Assembly: GCA_026397335.1 (NCBI GenBank)
Contig: JAPLVB010000055.1
Coordinates: forward strand, 1 to 44,692
Length of the DNA: 44,692 nt
Direction: 5' to 3'
DNA from: Candidatus Aenigmatarchaeota archaeon
GTDB taxonomy: Archaea > Aenigmatarchaeota > Aenigmatarchaeia > QMZP01
Of the stretch, positions 1 through 8,241 are shown piece by piece. Positions within the stretch are counted from its first letter, which is position 1. Every line of letters starts with the position of its first letter. The notes under the pieces are model-generated. The model made no database searches, was not told where the DNA came from, and worked only from the letters and a program-made list of their open reading frames with translations. The position numbers and the translations under genes were made by a program.

Positions 1-731
1 ATCAGATTTCCCGTTTTCCTGTCGAGAGCGAATATGTTTCCATCAAAGCAGCCAAAATAAACGTTATTTCCCCAGAAGCAGCCGTTCCAGATGCTTATCT
101 CCCTTTGGCCCGCCTTGAACGTCCATAGGAACTTCCTCGCATTTATATCATAAGCATAGAACACTCCGCCTCTGTAGCCGAAATAGAGGATGTCATCCTT
201 CTCGAAAATGCATGTCTGCGCCCAATGGGTGGTGACCCTCCACAGCTCCATCCCGGTCTTTTCCTCCAACGCATAAACATTGCCGTCATAGGAGACTGCA
301 TAAACAATCCCTTTGTGGACAAGGACGTATCCTATAACAAATCCATTTGTCGGGAACTTCCATTTCAATTCCCCGGTGAGGCAGTCCGCGGCATAGACGT
401 TCCTGTCCTGCGACCCGAAGAAAACGAGGCCGTCATGCACGCCCGCCTCGCACTGGATTACTCCTTCTGTCCGGAATCTCCACAACTCTTTCCCGTTTCT
501 GTCCAGGCAATAGAAGTTCTTGTCGCACGCGCCGAAGAATATCCTGTCCTCCCAGAATGCGGCGGCAGTGGCTATGCTTCCTCCAACACCAACCCCTTCC
601 CAGTAATCCTTCTGCAAGTGCTTGTATTCCATCAGGGTTCCGATAAGCTCTAAATCCCCGAACTGCTTGTCCAGCGTGTTTGTGATTGCAATTTTCGCGC
701 CTGTAAAATCATCAAGGATGTATCTGGACAT
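1..731 (-). CDS. PQQ-type beta-propeller protein, 3' end outside window
   Basis: The first ~243 residues of a propeller protein are visible; the gene runs off the left edge. At least five repeats of the form F-F-G-(A/S)-x-D-x-N-x-Y-A-x-D followed by T-G-x-x-x-W-x-F can be read, beginning with GACDKNFYCLD. The fourth repeat has the unusual form FGYRGGVFYAYD, shared with the gene just upstream (744-2045), so the two look like a tandem duplicate. ATG at 731 is preferred over ATG at 737 because it gives MSRY, like the M-x-(R/K)-Y starts of the paralogs. No signal peptide is present, so the protein is probably cytoplasmic. It lies 12 nt after the preceding stop, so it is likely cotranscribed. The ligand is unknown; PQQ binding should not be assumed from the repeat name. 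Confidence 0.85.
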   Translation of the reverse strand, partial: MSRYILDDFTGAKIAITNTLDKQFGDLELIGTLMEYKHLQKDYWEGVGVGGSIATAAAFWEDRIFFGACDKNFYCLDRNGKELWRFRTEGVIQCEAGVHDGLVFFGSQDRNVYAADCLTGELKWKFPTNGFVIGYVLVHKGIVYAVSYDGNVYALEEKTGMELWRVTTHWAQTCIFEKDDILYFGYRGGVFYAYDINARKFLWTFKAGQREISIWNGCFWGNNVYFGCFDGNIFALDRKTGNL

Positions 732-743
732 TTCCATCACAAC

Positions 744-2045
744 CTAAACGTATCCCCTCTTTTTCTTTCCCGTGTAGTTGCCCATTCCTATTCCAGCATA
801 TTCAGTTTTAGTATCTGCATAATCAGAGAACTGCCGTTCTTCTGCCTTCTTCCCCTCTGCTTCTTCCTCCGTAGCCCTCCACACGACCTCCGCGCTCCTT
901 ATGATTCCTGTTTCCGGAGGCTCTATTGGAGAGGGTGTTCCCAAGGAGGTCTTGAATTTCCAGATTAGCTTCCCTGTCCCGGCATCCAGGCAGTACATGT
1001 GGCAGTCCCAGGAGCCGAAGTAAACCCTCCCGTTTATGACAGAAATGTAGTTTACAAAGCCGTTCGTCCTGAACCTCCATATCTCGTGGCCTGATACAGA
1101 ATCCACAGAGTAGATATTGTTGTCATAGGAGCCTACATAAACCCTCCCGCCCGATTCAAGCAGGTAATTGACAATTCCGGCAGTTTTTAGCTTCCAGATG
1201 AGCCTCCCGGTCTCAGCGTCAAGGCAGTAGGCATTGAAATCATTGGAGCCGAAGTAAACCCTGTCCCCGCTCACTGTTGCAGGAAAAGCTGCATCAGCTG
1301 CGCTGAATTTCCAGGCAAGCTCCCCTGTCTTCCTGTTGAGGGCATAAAAGTTCCCTTCAAACGAGCCAAAATACACATTATCCCCCCAGAAGCAGGGCTC
1401 CCAGCCGCATGCGTCCTTCTGCGTCTTGAAAGTCCACAGAACTTTTTTCGCTTGTATGTCAAATACGTAGAAAACACCGCCGACATATCCGAAATACAGG
1501 ATACCATCTTTCTCCATGGTGCCGGTCTGCCCTCCGACGGTCTGTATCCTCCACATCTCCTTTCCTGTATTCTCATCGAGCGCATAAACGTTTTTGTCAA
1601 AGGAATTTGCATAAACAATTCCGTTATGGACAAGGATGTGGCCGAGAGCCGGCCCGCTTGTGGAAAACCTCCATACAAGCTTGCCTGTCATGGCATCCAG
1701 CGCATATACGTTATAGTCAGACGATTCAAAGAAAACCTTTCCGTCATGAATTACAGCTTTGCCCAATATTACCCCGTTTGTCCTGAACCTCCATCTCTCC
1801 TTTCCATCCAAATCCAGGCAGTAGAAGTTCTTGTCGCAAGCCCCGAAGAAGAGCATATCATTCCACAGGACAGCAGCAGTAGTCACGCTTCCCCCAACCC
1901 CTATCCTGTCCCAGAAATCCTTCTGTGTTTCCTTATACCGCATCAGCGTTCCCAGAAGCTCCAGCTCCCCGAACTGCCTCCTATCAAAGGTCGTGGAAAC
2001 CGAAACCTTGAACTCGTCTCCTGGGAAATACCCGTATCTGGCCAT
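744..2045 (-). CDS. PQQ-type beta-propeller protein, 433 aa
   Basis: Eight repeats of about 40 residues (GACDKNFYCLD, SSDYNVYALD, SFDKNVYALD, YVGGVFYVFD, SFEGNFYALN, SNDFNAYCLD, SYDNNIYSVD, SWDCHMYCLD), each followed by a T-G-K-x-x-W-x-F strand, predict one eight-bladed propeller of the PQQ/BamB-like repeat class. The N-terminus (MARYGYFPG) is not a signal peptide. After the propeller comes an acidic linker and a tail with spaced FSDY, TEY and GNY motifs ending in GKKKRGYV, shared with the paralogs. A TATA-like TATAAATG lies about 22-26 nt before ATG 2045, inside the end of the upstream gene, so this gene may have its own leaderless promoter in addition to operon transcription. No catalytic residues are recognisable; a scaffold or ligand-sensing role is only inferred. 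Confidence 0.88.
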   Translation of the reverse strand: MARYGYFPGDEFKVSVSTTFDRRQFGELELLGTLMRYKETQKDFWDRIGVGGSVTTAAVLWNDMLFFGACDKNFYCLDLDGKERWRFRTNGVILGKAVIHDGKVFFESSDYNVYALDAMTGKLVWRFSTSGPALGHILVHNGIVYANSFDKNVYALDENTGKEMWRIQTVGGQTGTMEKDGILYFGYVGGVFYVFDIQAKKVLWTFKTQKDACGWEPCFWGDNVYFGSFEGNFYALNRKTGELAWKFSAADAAFPATVSGDRVYFGSNDFNAYCLDAETGRLIWKLKTAGIVNYLLESGGRVYVGSYDNNIYSVDSVSGHEIWRFRTNGFVNYISVINGRVYFGSWDCHMYCLDAGTGKLIWKFKTSLGTPSPIEPPETGIIRSAEVVWRATEEEAEGKKAEERQFSDYADTKTEYAGIGMGNYTGKKKRGYV

Positions 2046-2073
2046 AAGAAAATGTTGGACTTTGCATTTATAA

Positions 2074-3387
2074 TCAGAACTGCCTCTTCTTTTTCCCCAT
2101 ATAATCCGTGCCTATCCCACCAGCATACTCGCTCATGTTCAGTCCGTACTGGCTTGAAATATTCCCATAGTCCGAGAGTCCTGCCTGTTCTTTCTTCTTC
2201 TCATGTTCGGGCCCCTCTATCGTTAAGGTGAACTCAGGGTGGATTGGGTTTACATTGTAGGGTTCCAGGTAGACCTTTGACTGCGTGCCCATACTCATGG
2301 GAAATTTCCAGACAAGCTTCCCGTCCTCTGTTATGCAGTAGAAGTTGCAGTCCCAGGAGCCGAAATAGATTTTGTCCCCGAGGAAGGCAAACCCCCCGTC
2401 TATTGCAGCATTTGCCCTGAATTTCCATAACAATCGTCCGTCAAGCGAGGCAGCATAAAGATTGCCGTCCCACGAACCGAAATATACGGTATCGTTCTTG
2501 ACAGCCGAATACATTCCGAGCATGCTTCCTGTCTTTATCTTCCAAAGCAGCTTTCCGCTTTCTGCGTCTACTGCGTAGAAATTCTGGTCCCTTGAGCCTG
2601 CATACATTACTCCTTTATGCAACGTCGGTATCGTGTCAGCAGCATTGCCTGTCGTGAACTTCCACAAGAGTTTCCCATCAAGAGAAAGGCAGTATATGCT
2701 GTCATCCATTGAGCCGAAATATATCCTGTCCTCGTAAACAACAGAGGAATTGAAAACCGATGATTTTGTCGCGAATTTCCAGAGCAGATTTCCATTCTGG
2801 GAAAGAGCATAAATATTGTTGTCCCACGAGCCGAAAAATATCATGTCTTCATGCACACAAGGATTGCTCAGAATTTCTCCCCCTGCCGAGAATTTCCAGA
2901 GAAGCCTCCCGGAAAAATCCAGCGCGTAGAGGTTCCTGTCCCACGAACCGAAGTATATTGCATTCTTCCCTATGGCGGGAGATGAGAAAATCCTGTAATC
3001 GGTCCTGAATTTCCAGGCCAGCTTTCCCGTTCGGGTATCCAGAGCGTAAAATATCCCTCCCCAGTCCCCGAAGCAGACCTTGTTTTCAAAAAGCGCAGGG
3101 GAGGAAAAGATAGGACCTGTGGTTCCGAACTTCCACACCTCTTTCCCCGTTTCCGCGTCTATGCAATAGAAGTTCTTGTCGCACGCGCCGAAAAAGATTT
3201 TTCCTTCATGAAGGAGAGGCCTGTTGTCTATGCTCCCTCCCTCGCTCATCTCCCAGAGCGCGTTCTTCATGCCGGACGCGCTCAGAATAGAAGGGATGAA
3301 ATCTATGCTCATGAATTCCGAGCTCTGCAGGTCGGAACTGAAGGTTGTCTTCCCTGAGAAGTCCCTGGAAAAGAAGTATTTGCTCAT
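2074..3387 (-). CDS. PQQ-type beta-propeller protein, 437 aa
   Basis: The second gene of the minus-strand propeller operon. Eight WD-like PQQ-type repeats are readable, from FGACDKNFYCID to FGSWDCNFYCIT, with many copies of SWDxNxYA followed by G-x-L-L-W-K-F. It is the most regular of the paralogs. The N-terminus (MSKYFFSRD) lacks a signal peptide. The C-terminus has LSDYG, SQYG and SEYAGG motifs, then TDYMGKKKRQF. ATG 3387 overlaps the stop of the upstream gene (ATGA at 3384-3387), which indicates translational coupling. The repeated Cys of CDKNFYC and WDCNFYC occurs at equivalent places in the paralogs. Family function is unknown here; the fold assignment is firm. Confidence 0.88.
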   Translation of the reverse strand: MSKYFFSRDFSGKTTFSSDLQSSEFMSIDFIPSILSASGMKNALWEMSEGGSIDNRPLLHEGKIFFGACDKNFYCIDAETGKEVWKFGTTGPIFSSPALFENKVCFGDWGGIFYALDTRTGKLAWKFRTDYRIFSSPAIGKNAIYFGSWDRNLYALDFSGRLLWKFSAGGEILSNPCVHEDMIFFGSWDNNIYALSQNGNLLWKFATKSSVFNSSVVYEDRIYFGSMDDSIYCLSLDGKLLWKFTTGNAADTIPTLHKGVMYAGSRDQNFYAVDAESGKLLWKIKTGSMLGMYSAVKNDTVYFGSWDGNLYAASLDGRLLWKFRANAAIDGGFAFLGDKIYFGSWDCNFYCITEDGKLVWKFPMSMGTQSKVYLEPYNVNPIHPEFTLTIEGPEHEKKKEQAGLSDYGNISSQYGLNMSEYAGGIGTDYMGKKKRQF

Positions 3388-4676
3388 GCATATCCCCTCT
3401 TTTTCTTGCCCAGGTAGTCACTTCCGATTCCAGAAGCGTAATCGCTCTTTATCTCACCGTAATCAGAAAGTTCCTTCTCACTCTCTTTAGGTCCCTCTCC
3501 CTCCGCCAGTTCAGGCAGCCATGTGACTTCAAAGCTTTGGGCTTCACGTTCCTCTTCAATCTCAACAGGCGACTTCGTGCTTAGGGATGTATGGAATTTC
3601 CAGAGAAGCTTTCCGTCCGGCGTTATGCAATAAAGAGCGCAGTCCCAAGTGCCAAAAAATATTTTCCCTTCCCAATGGGAAATCTGCACCACAAACCCGT
3701 TTGTGGGAAACGTCCACAGTTCCCTACCCGTTTTTTCATCCAGAACGCACAGGTTGTTCTCCCAATGCCCCAGATATAGGAGGCCATTAAGAACGATTGC
3801 ATCACAGGGAGGTCCCTTTGCCCTGTATTTCCATACAAGCTTCCCCTTATTATCCAAGGCATAATAACACATATCCCTCGAGCCGAAAAATACAAGGCCA
3901 TTTGATATTATCTGATGCGCTGTGCCTATGCCTTCATTGGTTGCAAAGTCCCATACAAGCGTTCCTTTCGTGTCCACTGCACGAATCAGCCCGTCCAGGG
4001 AGCCAAATATTATCTTATCATCCCATACCGCAGGCGTGTACCTTACCTCTCCCCCAGTCGGAAATTTCCATTTCATCCTTCCGGTTTCCGCATCAATTGC
4101 GTAGAGGTTCCTGTCGTTTGAGCCAATGTACAGGGTTCCTTCATGCACCACAGGAGAAGAGGATATTGGTCCGCCTGTGGAGAAAACCCATGCAATCTTG
4201 CCGCTTGATTTTTCCAGCGCGTATACATTCCCGTTTCTTGAGCCAAAATAGATCCTGTCCTTCCAAACCAAAGGATCCGAGAATATCTTGTCGCCTGAGG
4301 CGAATTTCCACACAAGCCTGCCACTTGTAGAAATAGCATACAAACATCCATCAAATGAGCCGAAATACAGCATGTTCCCGTCGAGAAATGCCGTTGATAG
4401 GATTGCATTGCTTGTAGGGAACCTCCACAACACCCTCCCCGTCTCGGCGTCCACAGCATAGAAGTTCTTGTCGCACGCCCCGACGTAAACAACCCCGTCC
4501 TTCACAACAGGCGTTGCGAATATGCTTCCTCCAATACCTACCTTCCAGTTCAGGTCCACCTTGAGTTTTATTCCCCTCTCGACATTCAAAATCAGCTCTA
4601 AATTGCCGAACTGGCTGCTGTCAAAGCTGAAAGTGACGCTGCTGTCAAATCTTCCGCCAGGAATGTACTTCCTCAT
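3384..4676 (-). CDS. PQQ-type beta-propeller protein, 430 aa, first gene of operon
   Basis: The promoter-proximal gene of the four-gene propeller operon. Eight repeats run from VGACDKNFYAVD to FGTWDCALYCIT. The N-terminal segment (MRKYIPGGRFDSSVTFSFD) closely matches that of the distant fifth paralog at 15867, so these two are the closest pair. The C-terminus follows the family pattern: a Glu-rich linker, then LSDYG, KSDYA and GSDYLGKKKRGYA. There is no signal peptide or membrane segment. ATG 4676 has a TATA-like TTATTAAAC about 20-27 nt upstream, so the transcript is probably leaderless. A palindromic element (4725-4759) lies just beyond this promoter. Confidence 0.88.
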   Translation of the reverse strand: MRKYIPGGRFDSSVTFSFDSSQFGNLELILNVERGIKLKVDLNWKVGIGGSIFATPVVKDGVVYVGACDKNFYAVDAETGRVLWRFPTSNAILSTAFLDGNMLYFGSFDGCLYAISTSGRLVWKFASGDKIFSDPLVWKDRIYFGSRNGNVYALEKSSGKIAWVFSTGGPISSSPVVHEGTLYIGSNDRNLYAIDAETGRMKWKFPTGGEVRYTPAVWDDKIIFGSLDGLIRAVDTKGTLVWDFATNEGIGTAHQIISNGLVFFGSRDMCYYALDNKGKLVWKYRAKGPPCDAIVLNGLLYLGHWENNLCVLDEKTGRELWTFPTNGFVVQISHWEGKIFFGTWDCALYCITPDGKLLWKFHTSLSTKSPVEIEEEREAQSFEVTWLPELAEGEGPKESEKELSDYGEIKSDYASGIGSDYLGKKKRGYA

Positions 4677-4690
4677 GCAAAAGAATTGGG

Positions 4691-4706
4691 GAATTGTTTA
4701 ATAAAT
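4691..4706 (-). promoter_or_regulatory. Probable TATA region of propeller operon
   Basis: Read on the minus strand, TTTATTAAAC lies about 20-27 nt before ATG 4676, the distance expected for an archaeal TATA box ahead of a leaderless transcript. A second AT-rich stretch lies immediately upstream. The evidence is motif and spacing only. Confidence 0.5.
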
Positions 4707-4724
4707 TGTAATAAATTGTTGTTG

Positions 4725-4759
4725 GAAGGTGATTTAGCCAATTTATTGAAATCACCTTC
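4725..4759. repeat. Palindromic element, stem GAAGGTGATTT/AAATCACCTTC
   Basis: An 11-bp perfect stem (4725-4735 with 4749-4759) encloses a 13-nt AT-rich loop. Read on the minus strand it is preceded by GATTCTGGAAA and followed by CAAC, which are the flanks typical of this window's palindromic element family. It lies between the convergent end of the hycI-like gene and the promoter of the propeller operon. Confidence 0.8.
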
Positions 4760-4768
4760 TTTCCAGAA

Positions 4769-5224
4769 TCAAACCTTTGCATCTCCCGCCACAATCTTCT
4801 TTATCGCGTCCATTGCCTTGTTTCCCGCCAGCCGAACCTCCCTGCTCATGGGCTTCCCGAAGTCCATGGTTTTCGGCTGGATCCCGATAAAGATTGTTTT
4901 TGTTTTCGGGACCTGCTTCCTTATCGCCTCCAGGAAAAGTATAAGCGGGACGCTGTGCGTGTTTGTGAAGACTTTGCTGATCTCCTGGTCCTTTATCGCG
5001 CGGATTTCCCCGGCCTTGCCCCTAAAGTCTGCAGTGTCTATGAGGACAAGAAGCTCGGGCCTGAATTTGGCGATAGGCTGTATCCAGTTCTCAGGCACAT
5101 CCGCGGGAATTACCATGGTTTCCTTGCTTCCCAAGCCGTCCTGCTGGAGCTGCTTTGCCACGCGAATCCCGATCCCGTCATCAGCCTTGAGCTCGTTTCC
5201 TACCCCTATAACAACAGTTCTCAT
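4769..5224 (-). CDS. hycI: Hydrogenase maturation protease, HycI-like
   Basis: Peptidase family A31 cleaves the C-terminal extension of the large subunit of [NiFe] hydrogenases after nickel insertion. The 151-residue protein has the N-terminal GVGNELKADDGIG motif, the metal-binding acid in VLIDTAD, PGEIR-like KAGEIR, the THSVPL segment and FIGIQP, all of which match the HycI branch. The length is normal for the family. No hydrogenase structural gene lies in this window, so the substrate must be encoded elsewhere or the protein has another role. The gene is divergent from the SpoIIM-family gene with only 37 nt between the start codons; a TATA-like TTATATATTG lies about 25-30 nt before ATG 5224. 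Confidence 0.88.
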   Translation of the reverse strand: MRTVVIGVGNELKADDGIGIRVAKQLQQDGLGSKETMVIPADVPENWIQPIAKFRPELLVLIDTADFRGKAGEIRAIKDQEISKVFTNTHSVPLILFLEAIRKQVPKTKTIFIGIQPKTMDFGKPMSREVRLAGNKAMDAIKKIVAGDAKV

Positions 5225-5261
5225 ACTACTAATTTAATGGCGTTTAGACAATATATAACAT
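5225..5261. promoter_or_regulatory. Compact divergent promoter region
   Basis: Only 37 nt separate two divergent ATG codons. AATTTAATGG at 5231-5240 sits about 27 nt before ATG 5262 on the plus strand. TTATATATTG at about 5247-5256, read on the minus strand, sits about 25-30 nt before ATG 5224. Each TATA-like box is therefore almost adjacent to the start codon of the opposite gene, which implies leaderless mRNAs and probable mutual exclusion of initiation complexes. Confidence 0.55.
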
Positions 5262-6080
5262 ATGCTTGAGTCGCTGGTAAGCTTCAAGGAGATAACAAAA
5301 AGGCCCTACCTGATGTTCCCATGGGCTTTTGCCATGGGAAGCATAGCCATTTTCATAAGCATACAGGTCTCTTACCGCGTGATAATCTCGAACATAGCTT
5401 TCGACCCGACCGGGCTTTTCGCGGTCCTGTTTGTGTTTCTTCCCTCGTCCTATTTCATCACGCACATGATCAAAAAAGAAGAGCTGCTGGAGGAGGAGTA
5501 CATACGGGAGCATCACGAGAAGTTCTTCTGGGTCAGGCATGAGAAGGACATAATGATCATGATGTTCTTTTTCCTTGGCCTGACCATGGCTTTCGGTTTC
5601 TGGTCCTTCATAATGCCTGAGAATCTTTTCCAGGTCCAGATAGCGAAGATAAACCAGATAAAGGGGATAGCAGGAAGCGTGACAGGAGCCGCGGTAGAGG
5701 ACCAGGCCTCATTCTTCAGCCGCATACTCCTTAACAACCTGCAGGTGATGGGATTCTCTTTCTTCTTTTCCTTCATATTCGGGGCAGGCATGGTTTTTAT
5801 AATAGCATGGAACGCCTCAATACTCGGGGTTTACGTGGGCGCCAAGCTCTCGGAGACAATATGGCACATTCCTGTGGTTACGCTCGGATTTCTTCCACAC
5901 GGGATACCCGAGATAGCCGGTTTTGTGACAGCAGGCCTTGCTGGCGGGCTGCTGTCAGCAGCCTTCATCCGGAATCGCGACGCCCACATACTCAAGATAA
6001 TAATATTTGACAGCATTAAGGTGATGGCGATAGCCGTCTCCCTTATCTTTCTGGCAGCTGCGATAGAGGTCTACCTGTGA
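5262..6080 (+). CDS. SpoIIM/DUF95-family integral membrane protein
   Basis: A 272-residue polytopic membrane protein with about six hydrophobic segments. Diagnostic for the SpoIIM (DUF95) family is the segment with GAGMVFIIAWNASILG followed by LPHGIPEIAGF and a Gly-rich helix (VTAGLAGGLLSAA). Bacterial SpoIIM acts in peptidoglycan remodelling with SpoIID/P; archaeal members have no peptidoglycan and no established role, so the function is open. A basic/acidic soluble loop (KKEELLEEEYIREHHEKF, about residues 69-86) lies between membrane segments. The neighbouring hycI-like gene is divergent and need not be related. Confidence 0.85.
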   Translation: MLESLVSFKEITKRPYLMFPWAFAMGSIAIFISIQVSYRVIISNIAFDPTGLFAVLFVFLPSSYFITHMIKKEELLEEEYIREHHEKFFWVRHEKDIMIMMFFFLGLTMAFGFWSFIMPENLFQVQIAKINQIKGIAGSVTGAAVEDQASFFSRILLNNLQVMGFSFFFSFIFGAGMVFIIAWNASILGVYVGAKLSETIWHIPVVTLGFLPHGIPEIAGFVTAGLAGGLLSAAFIRNRDAHILKIIIFDSIKVMAIAVSLIFLAAAIEVYL

Positions 6081-6101
6081 TTTGCATAATCACCGCCCGC
6101 C

Positions 6102-6461
6102 TTATTCGCCGGCAGAATTCGGGCTTCCTGCTTGGGGGATTTTGGTAAGGGCAGTTCTTATCCTTGTTTTTTCCAGCTCAATTTCCTGCAGAATGTCCCC
6201 GATGCCTTCGTAAATTTCCGGCCTTCCTTCCACAATCAGTGATTTGCTGTATTCCCTTTGGACAGGCCTCGAGTTCTGCAACCTCCCGAAAAGCCTCTCG
6301 TGCTCCTCGAGAGAGCTCAGGTAATCGCCCAGCAAGGGCTTTCTTGCTTCCCCGAGTTCGGGGAAGAGCTTTCTGGTTTTCATGTAAGAGCCCCTCAAAA
6401 CAGAATATGACACCCCGGCCTCTTCCAATGTCTGCGGATTGAGATTTATTTTTACTTTCAT
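6102..6461 (-). CDS. Hypothetical protein, 119 aa
   Basis: A soluble, charged protein without recognised family. It begins MKVKINLNPQTLEEAG and is predicted mostly helical, with a Glu-rich segment (DILQEIELEKTRIRTAL) near the end. A strong ribosome binding site (AAAGGTGA, 5 nt before ATG 6461) supports both the gene and the start. The gene converges with the SpoIIM-family gene. The start resembles a small beta-hairpin regulator followed by a helical region, but no motif is strong enough to assign a role. Confidence 0.7.
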   Translation of the reverse strand: MKVKINLNPQTLEEAGVSYSVLRGSYMKTRKLFPELGEARKPLLGDYLSSLEEHERLFGRLQNSRPVQREYSKSLIVEGRPEIYEGIGDILQEIELEKTRIRTALTKIPQAGSPNSAGE

Positions 6462-6636
6462 TCTTTCACCTTTCGTAAAATAAAGAAACTAACTTTATAT
6501 TATTAATGCGAAATCGCTTGGCAACAAACAAGTGAATTTCCTAAGCATCTTTGAGAGCCTAAATAAACGTCAATAATCGAATTTCGCTTGCCGCCATTTA
6601 TTATCGTCAATCGACAAAAAGAAATAAGGTGATTGA

Positions 6637-6906
6637 ATGGCTTTGGACATTTTGGCCATTGCGACAATATTGCTCGCGCCAGTGTTTGCAGAGTTTGCAA
6701 AAATCCGAACGAAGGCCACAAGGGCTTTCAGCATGATAGCGGCTTCTGGGGTTTTGTTCCTGCTGGCGATGGGATTCAGTGTTTTCGCAGCAATGGAGAG
6801 CACGACTGCGCTAGCATTTTACGGGGCAATGTTGTTCGACGTGGTAGGTTTTATCTTCTTATTGGTTGGTGCTGTCTGGGCGGCAATAACGCTTATGCAG
6901 AAATGA
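6637..6906 (+). CDS. Small membrane protein, 89 aa, three TM segments
   Basis: Three hydrophobic helices are visible (about residues 4-18, 31-52 and 62-86), with basic residues KIRTKATR in the first loop. A good ribosome binding site (AAGGTGATTGA) lies directly before ATG 6637. No family recognised. A T-rich tract and a palindromic element follow the stop, consistent with a monocistronic unit. Confidence 0.75.
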   Translation: MALDILAIATILLAPVFAEFAKIRTKATRAFSMIAASGVLFLLAMGFSVFAAMESTTALAFYGAMLFDVVGFIFLLVGAVWAAITLMQK

Positions 6907-6915
6907 TTTTGGACT

Positions 6916-6973
6916 GAAGTTGAACGAAAGACAGAAGGCGTCAAGAGACGCCTTCTAGCTCAAATCCAGCTTC
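6916..6973 (+). repeat. Two-level nested palindromic element
   Basis: The inner stem GAAGGCGTC (6934-6942) pairs with GACGCCTTC (6947-6955) around loop AAGA. The outer stem GAAGTTG (6916-6922) pairs with CAGCTTC (6967-6973) using one G-T wobble. The right-hand spacer contains the family signature CTCAAATC. It starts 10 nt after the stop of the small membrane protein. Confidence 0.8.
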
Positions 6974-6993
6974 GTTCCAGCCTTACGGCCCTT

Positions 6994-7009
6994 CTTTTTT
7001 TATTTTTTC
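6994..7009 (+). terminator. T-rich transcription stop
   Basis: A run of T residues broken by one A (CTTCTTTTTTTATTTTTTC) follows the small membrane protein gene and its palindromic element. Archaeal terminators are typically such T-tracts. A new TATA-like box for the next gene begins shortly after it. Confidence 0.55.
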
Positions 7010-7053
7010 TGGGAAAGGATGCGTTTATATTCATTCTTATTATTAAAAATTAT

Positions 7054-7428
7054 ATGGCAAAACTAGCCGGCGTGGGTATGCGATATATAACAACGCCCCT
7101 TCTAGGTAACATTTTAAAATTAGGAAACAAGATTACAGAAGCTAGAGATTTTATCAATTCTAATTACGGTGAAGCCGTTGTATGTGGGGTAACGCATCCA
7201 GAGAGAACGATGATTAGTGTTTATATTGGAGAAAAACAACCCGGAAGTTTGAAACAGCCTATCAAAAAATATTTCTCAATAGTCGATCCACTTTTATACC
7301 CCTTTGAGTATGTACATCCTGGCTCTGATTTCCATCTTATAGAAGAAACACTTCACGAAAAAGGGAAAAGAATGAAAAGGAAACTCAAAACCCTTTTTGC
7401 AGGAAAATACGTTGTTGACGCAAAGTAG
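7054..7428 (+). CDS. Hypothetical protein, 124 aa
   Basis: No family recognised. The protein has an N-terminal helix (LLGNILKLGNKITEARDFI), a middle with beta-type segments (EAVVCGVTHPERTMISVYIG) and a strongly basic C-terminus (KGKRMKRKLKTLF). A TATA-like GTTTATAT lies about 27 nt before ATG 7054, giving a leaderless start. Base composition is more A+T-rich than the neighbouring ksgA, which could reflect transfer or low constraint. It is followed within 32 nt by ksgA. Confidence 0.65.
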   Translation: MAKLAGVGMRYITTPLLGNILKLGNKITEARDFINSNYGEAVVCGVTHPERTMISVYIGEKQPGSLKQPIKKYFSIVDPLLYPFEYVHPGSDFHLIEETLHEKGKRMKRKLKTLFAGKYVVDAK

Positions 7429-7459
7429 CTTCTTAAACACCCCATTATAATTTCTCATT

Positions 7460-8230
7460 ATGCCCCAAGAACTAGACCAGCACTTCATGGAAGACCCCAA
7501 GCTTATCCGCAGGATTGTGTCGCTTGCAGGCATACGCAAGGGAGAGACAGTCCTGGAGATAGGAGCGGGGAAAGGAACAGTCACGAGAGAAATCGCGAAA
7601 AAGGCCGCGGAAACGATAGCAGTGGAGATAGACCGCGGACTGGAATCCGCTCTCAGAGAAAGCGTCTCCAAAACGAAGAATGTGGAGGTGAAAATCCAGA
7701 ACGCCCTGGATTTCCTGGATTCGCAAAAACCCCATTTTGACAGGATAGTTTCCAACACCCCATATTCCATTTGCGAGGCTCTTGTCAGGAGGCTTCCGCA
7801 CTTTTCTTTCAAGAAGGGGGTGTTCGCCTTCCCGAAATCCTTTGCGTACAGGCTGGTGGAGAAGGGGGAGAAAAGGACGCGGCTCTCTTTTGTGGCGCAG
7901 GAATTTTTCCAGATAAAGCTCGGTCAGGAAATCCCCAAAAAAGCCTTTTCCTCTATCCCGAAAACGTCTTCCGTGATTGTGGTGCTTACTCCGAGAAAGA
8001 AAAAATCCCTTGCCGCGCAATTAATCCTGCGCGAGAAGATGCTGCTGAAGAATGCCCTTCGTGAGGCTTTTTGCGAGGGTATTCTGGGGAGAAAATCGAC
8101 AAAGAGGGAAGCCAAGAAAGCTATAAAAAGCTTGAAGATAAATAATCTATTATTGGAAAAAAAGGTCAGCGACTTGAAAGAAAAAGAATTTAAGCAGGTT
8201 GCAACAATTGTGAAGCGGATAAAACTTTGA
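7460..8230 (+). CDS. ksgA: 16S rRNA dimethyladenosine transferase KsgA/Dim1
   Basis: KsgA dimethylates two adjacent adenines in the 3' terminal helix of small-subunit rRNA, using SAM, late in 30S maturation. Family features: DQHFMED at residues 5-11, the SAM motif LEIGAGKGTVT (about 32-42), an acidic end of the second strand (VEID), and the catalytic NxPY motif present as NTPYSICEALV. The threonine is unusual; NLPY or NIPY is the common form. Length (256 aa) fits the archaeal family. The C-terminal ~60 residues are very basic and helical, with an extra tail ending KEFKQVATIVKRIKL. The next gene starts after the complex repeat region at 8242-8422. Confidence 0.93.
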   Translation: MPQELDQHFMEDPKLIRRIVSLAGIRKGETVLEIGAGKGTVTREIAKKAAETIAVEIDRGLESALRESVSKTKNVEVKIQNALDFLDSQKPHFDRIVSNTPYSICEALVRRLPHFSFKKGVFAFPKSFAYRLVEKGEKRTRLSFVAQEFFQIKLGQEIPKKAFSSIPKTSSVIVVLTPRKKKSLAAQLILREKMLLKNALREAFCEGILGRKSTKREAKKAIKSLKINNLLLEKKVSDLKEKEFKQVATIVKRIKL

Positions 8231-8241
8231 ATTGAAAGAAT

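Noticed and set aside
225..653. Plus-strand open frames opposite the propeller genes (also 1452-2231, 3797-4330)
   Set aside because: They mirror the repetitive minus-strand coding sequence, lack domain features and start signals, and disappear where the propeller genes end.
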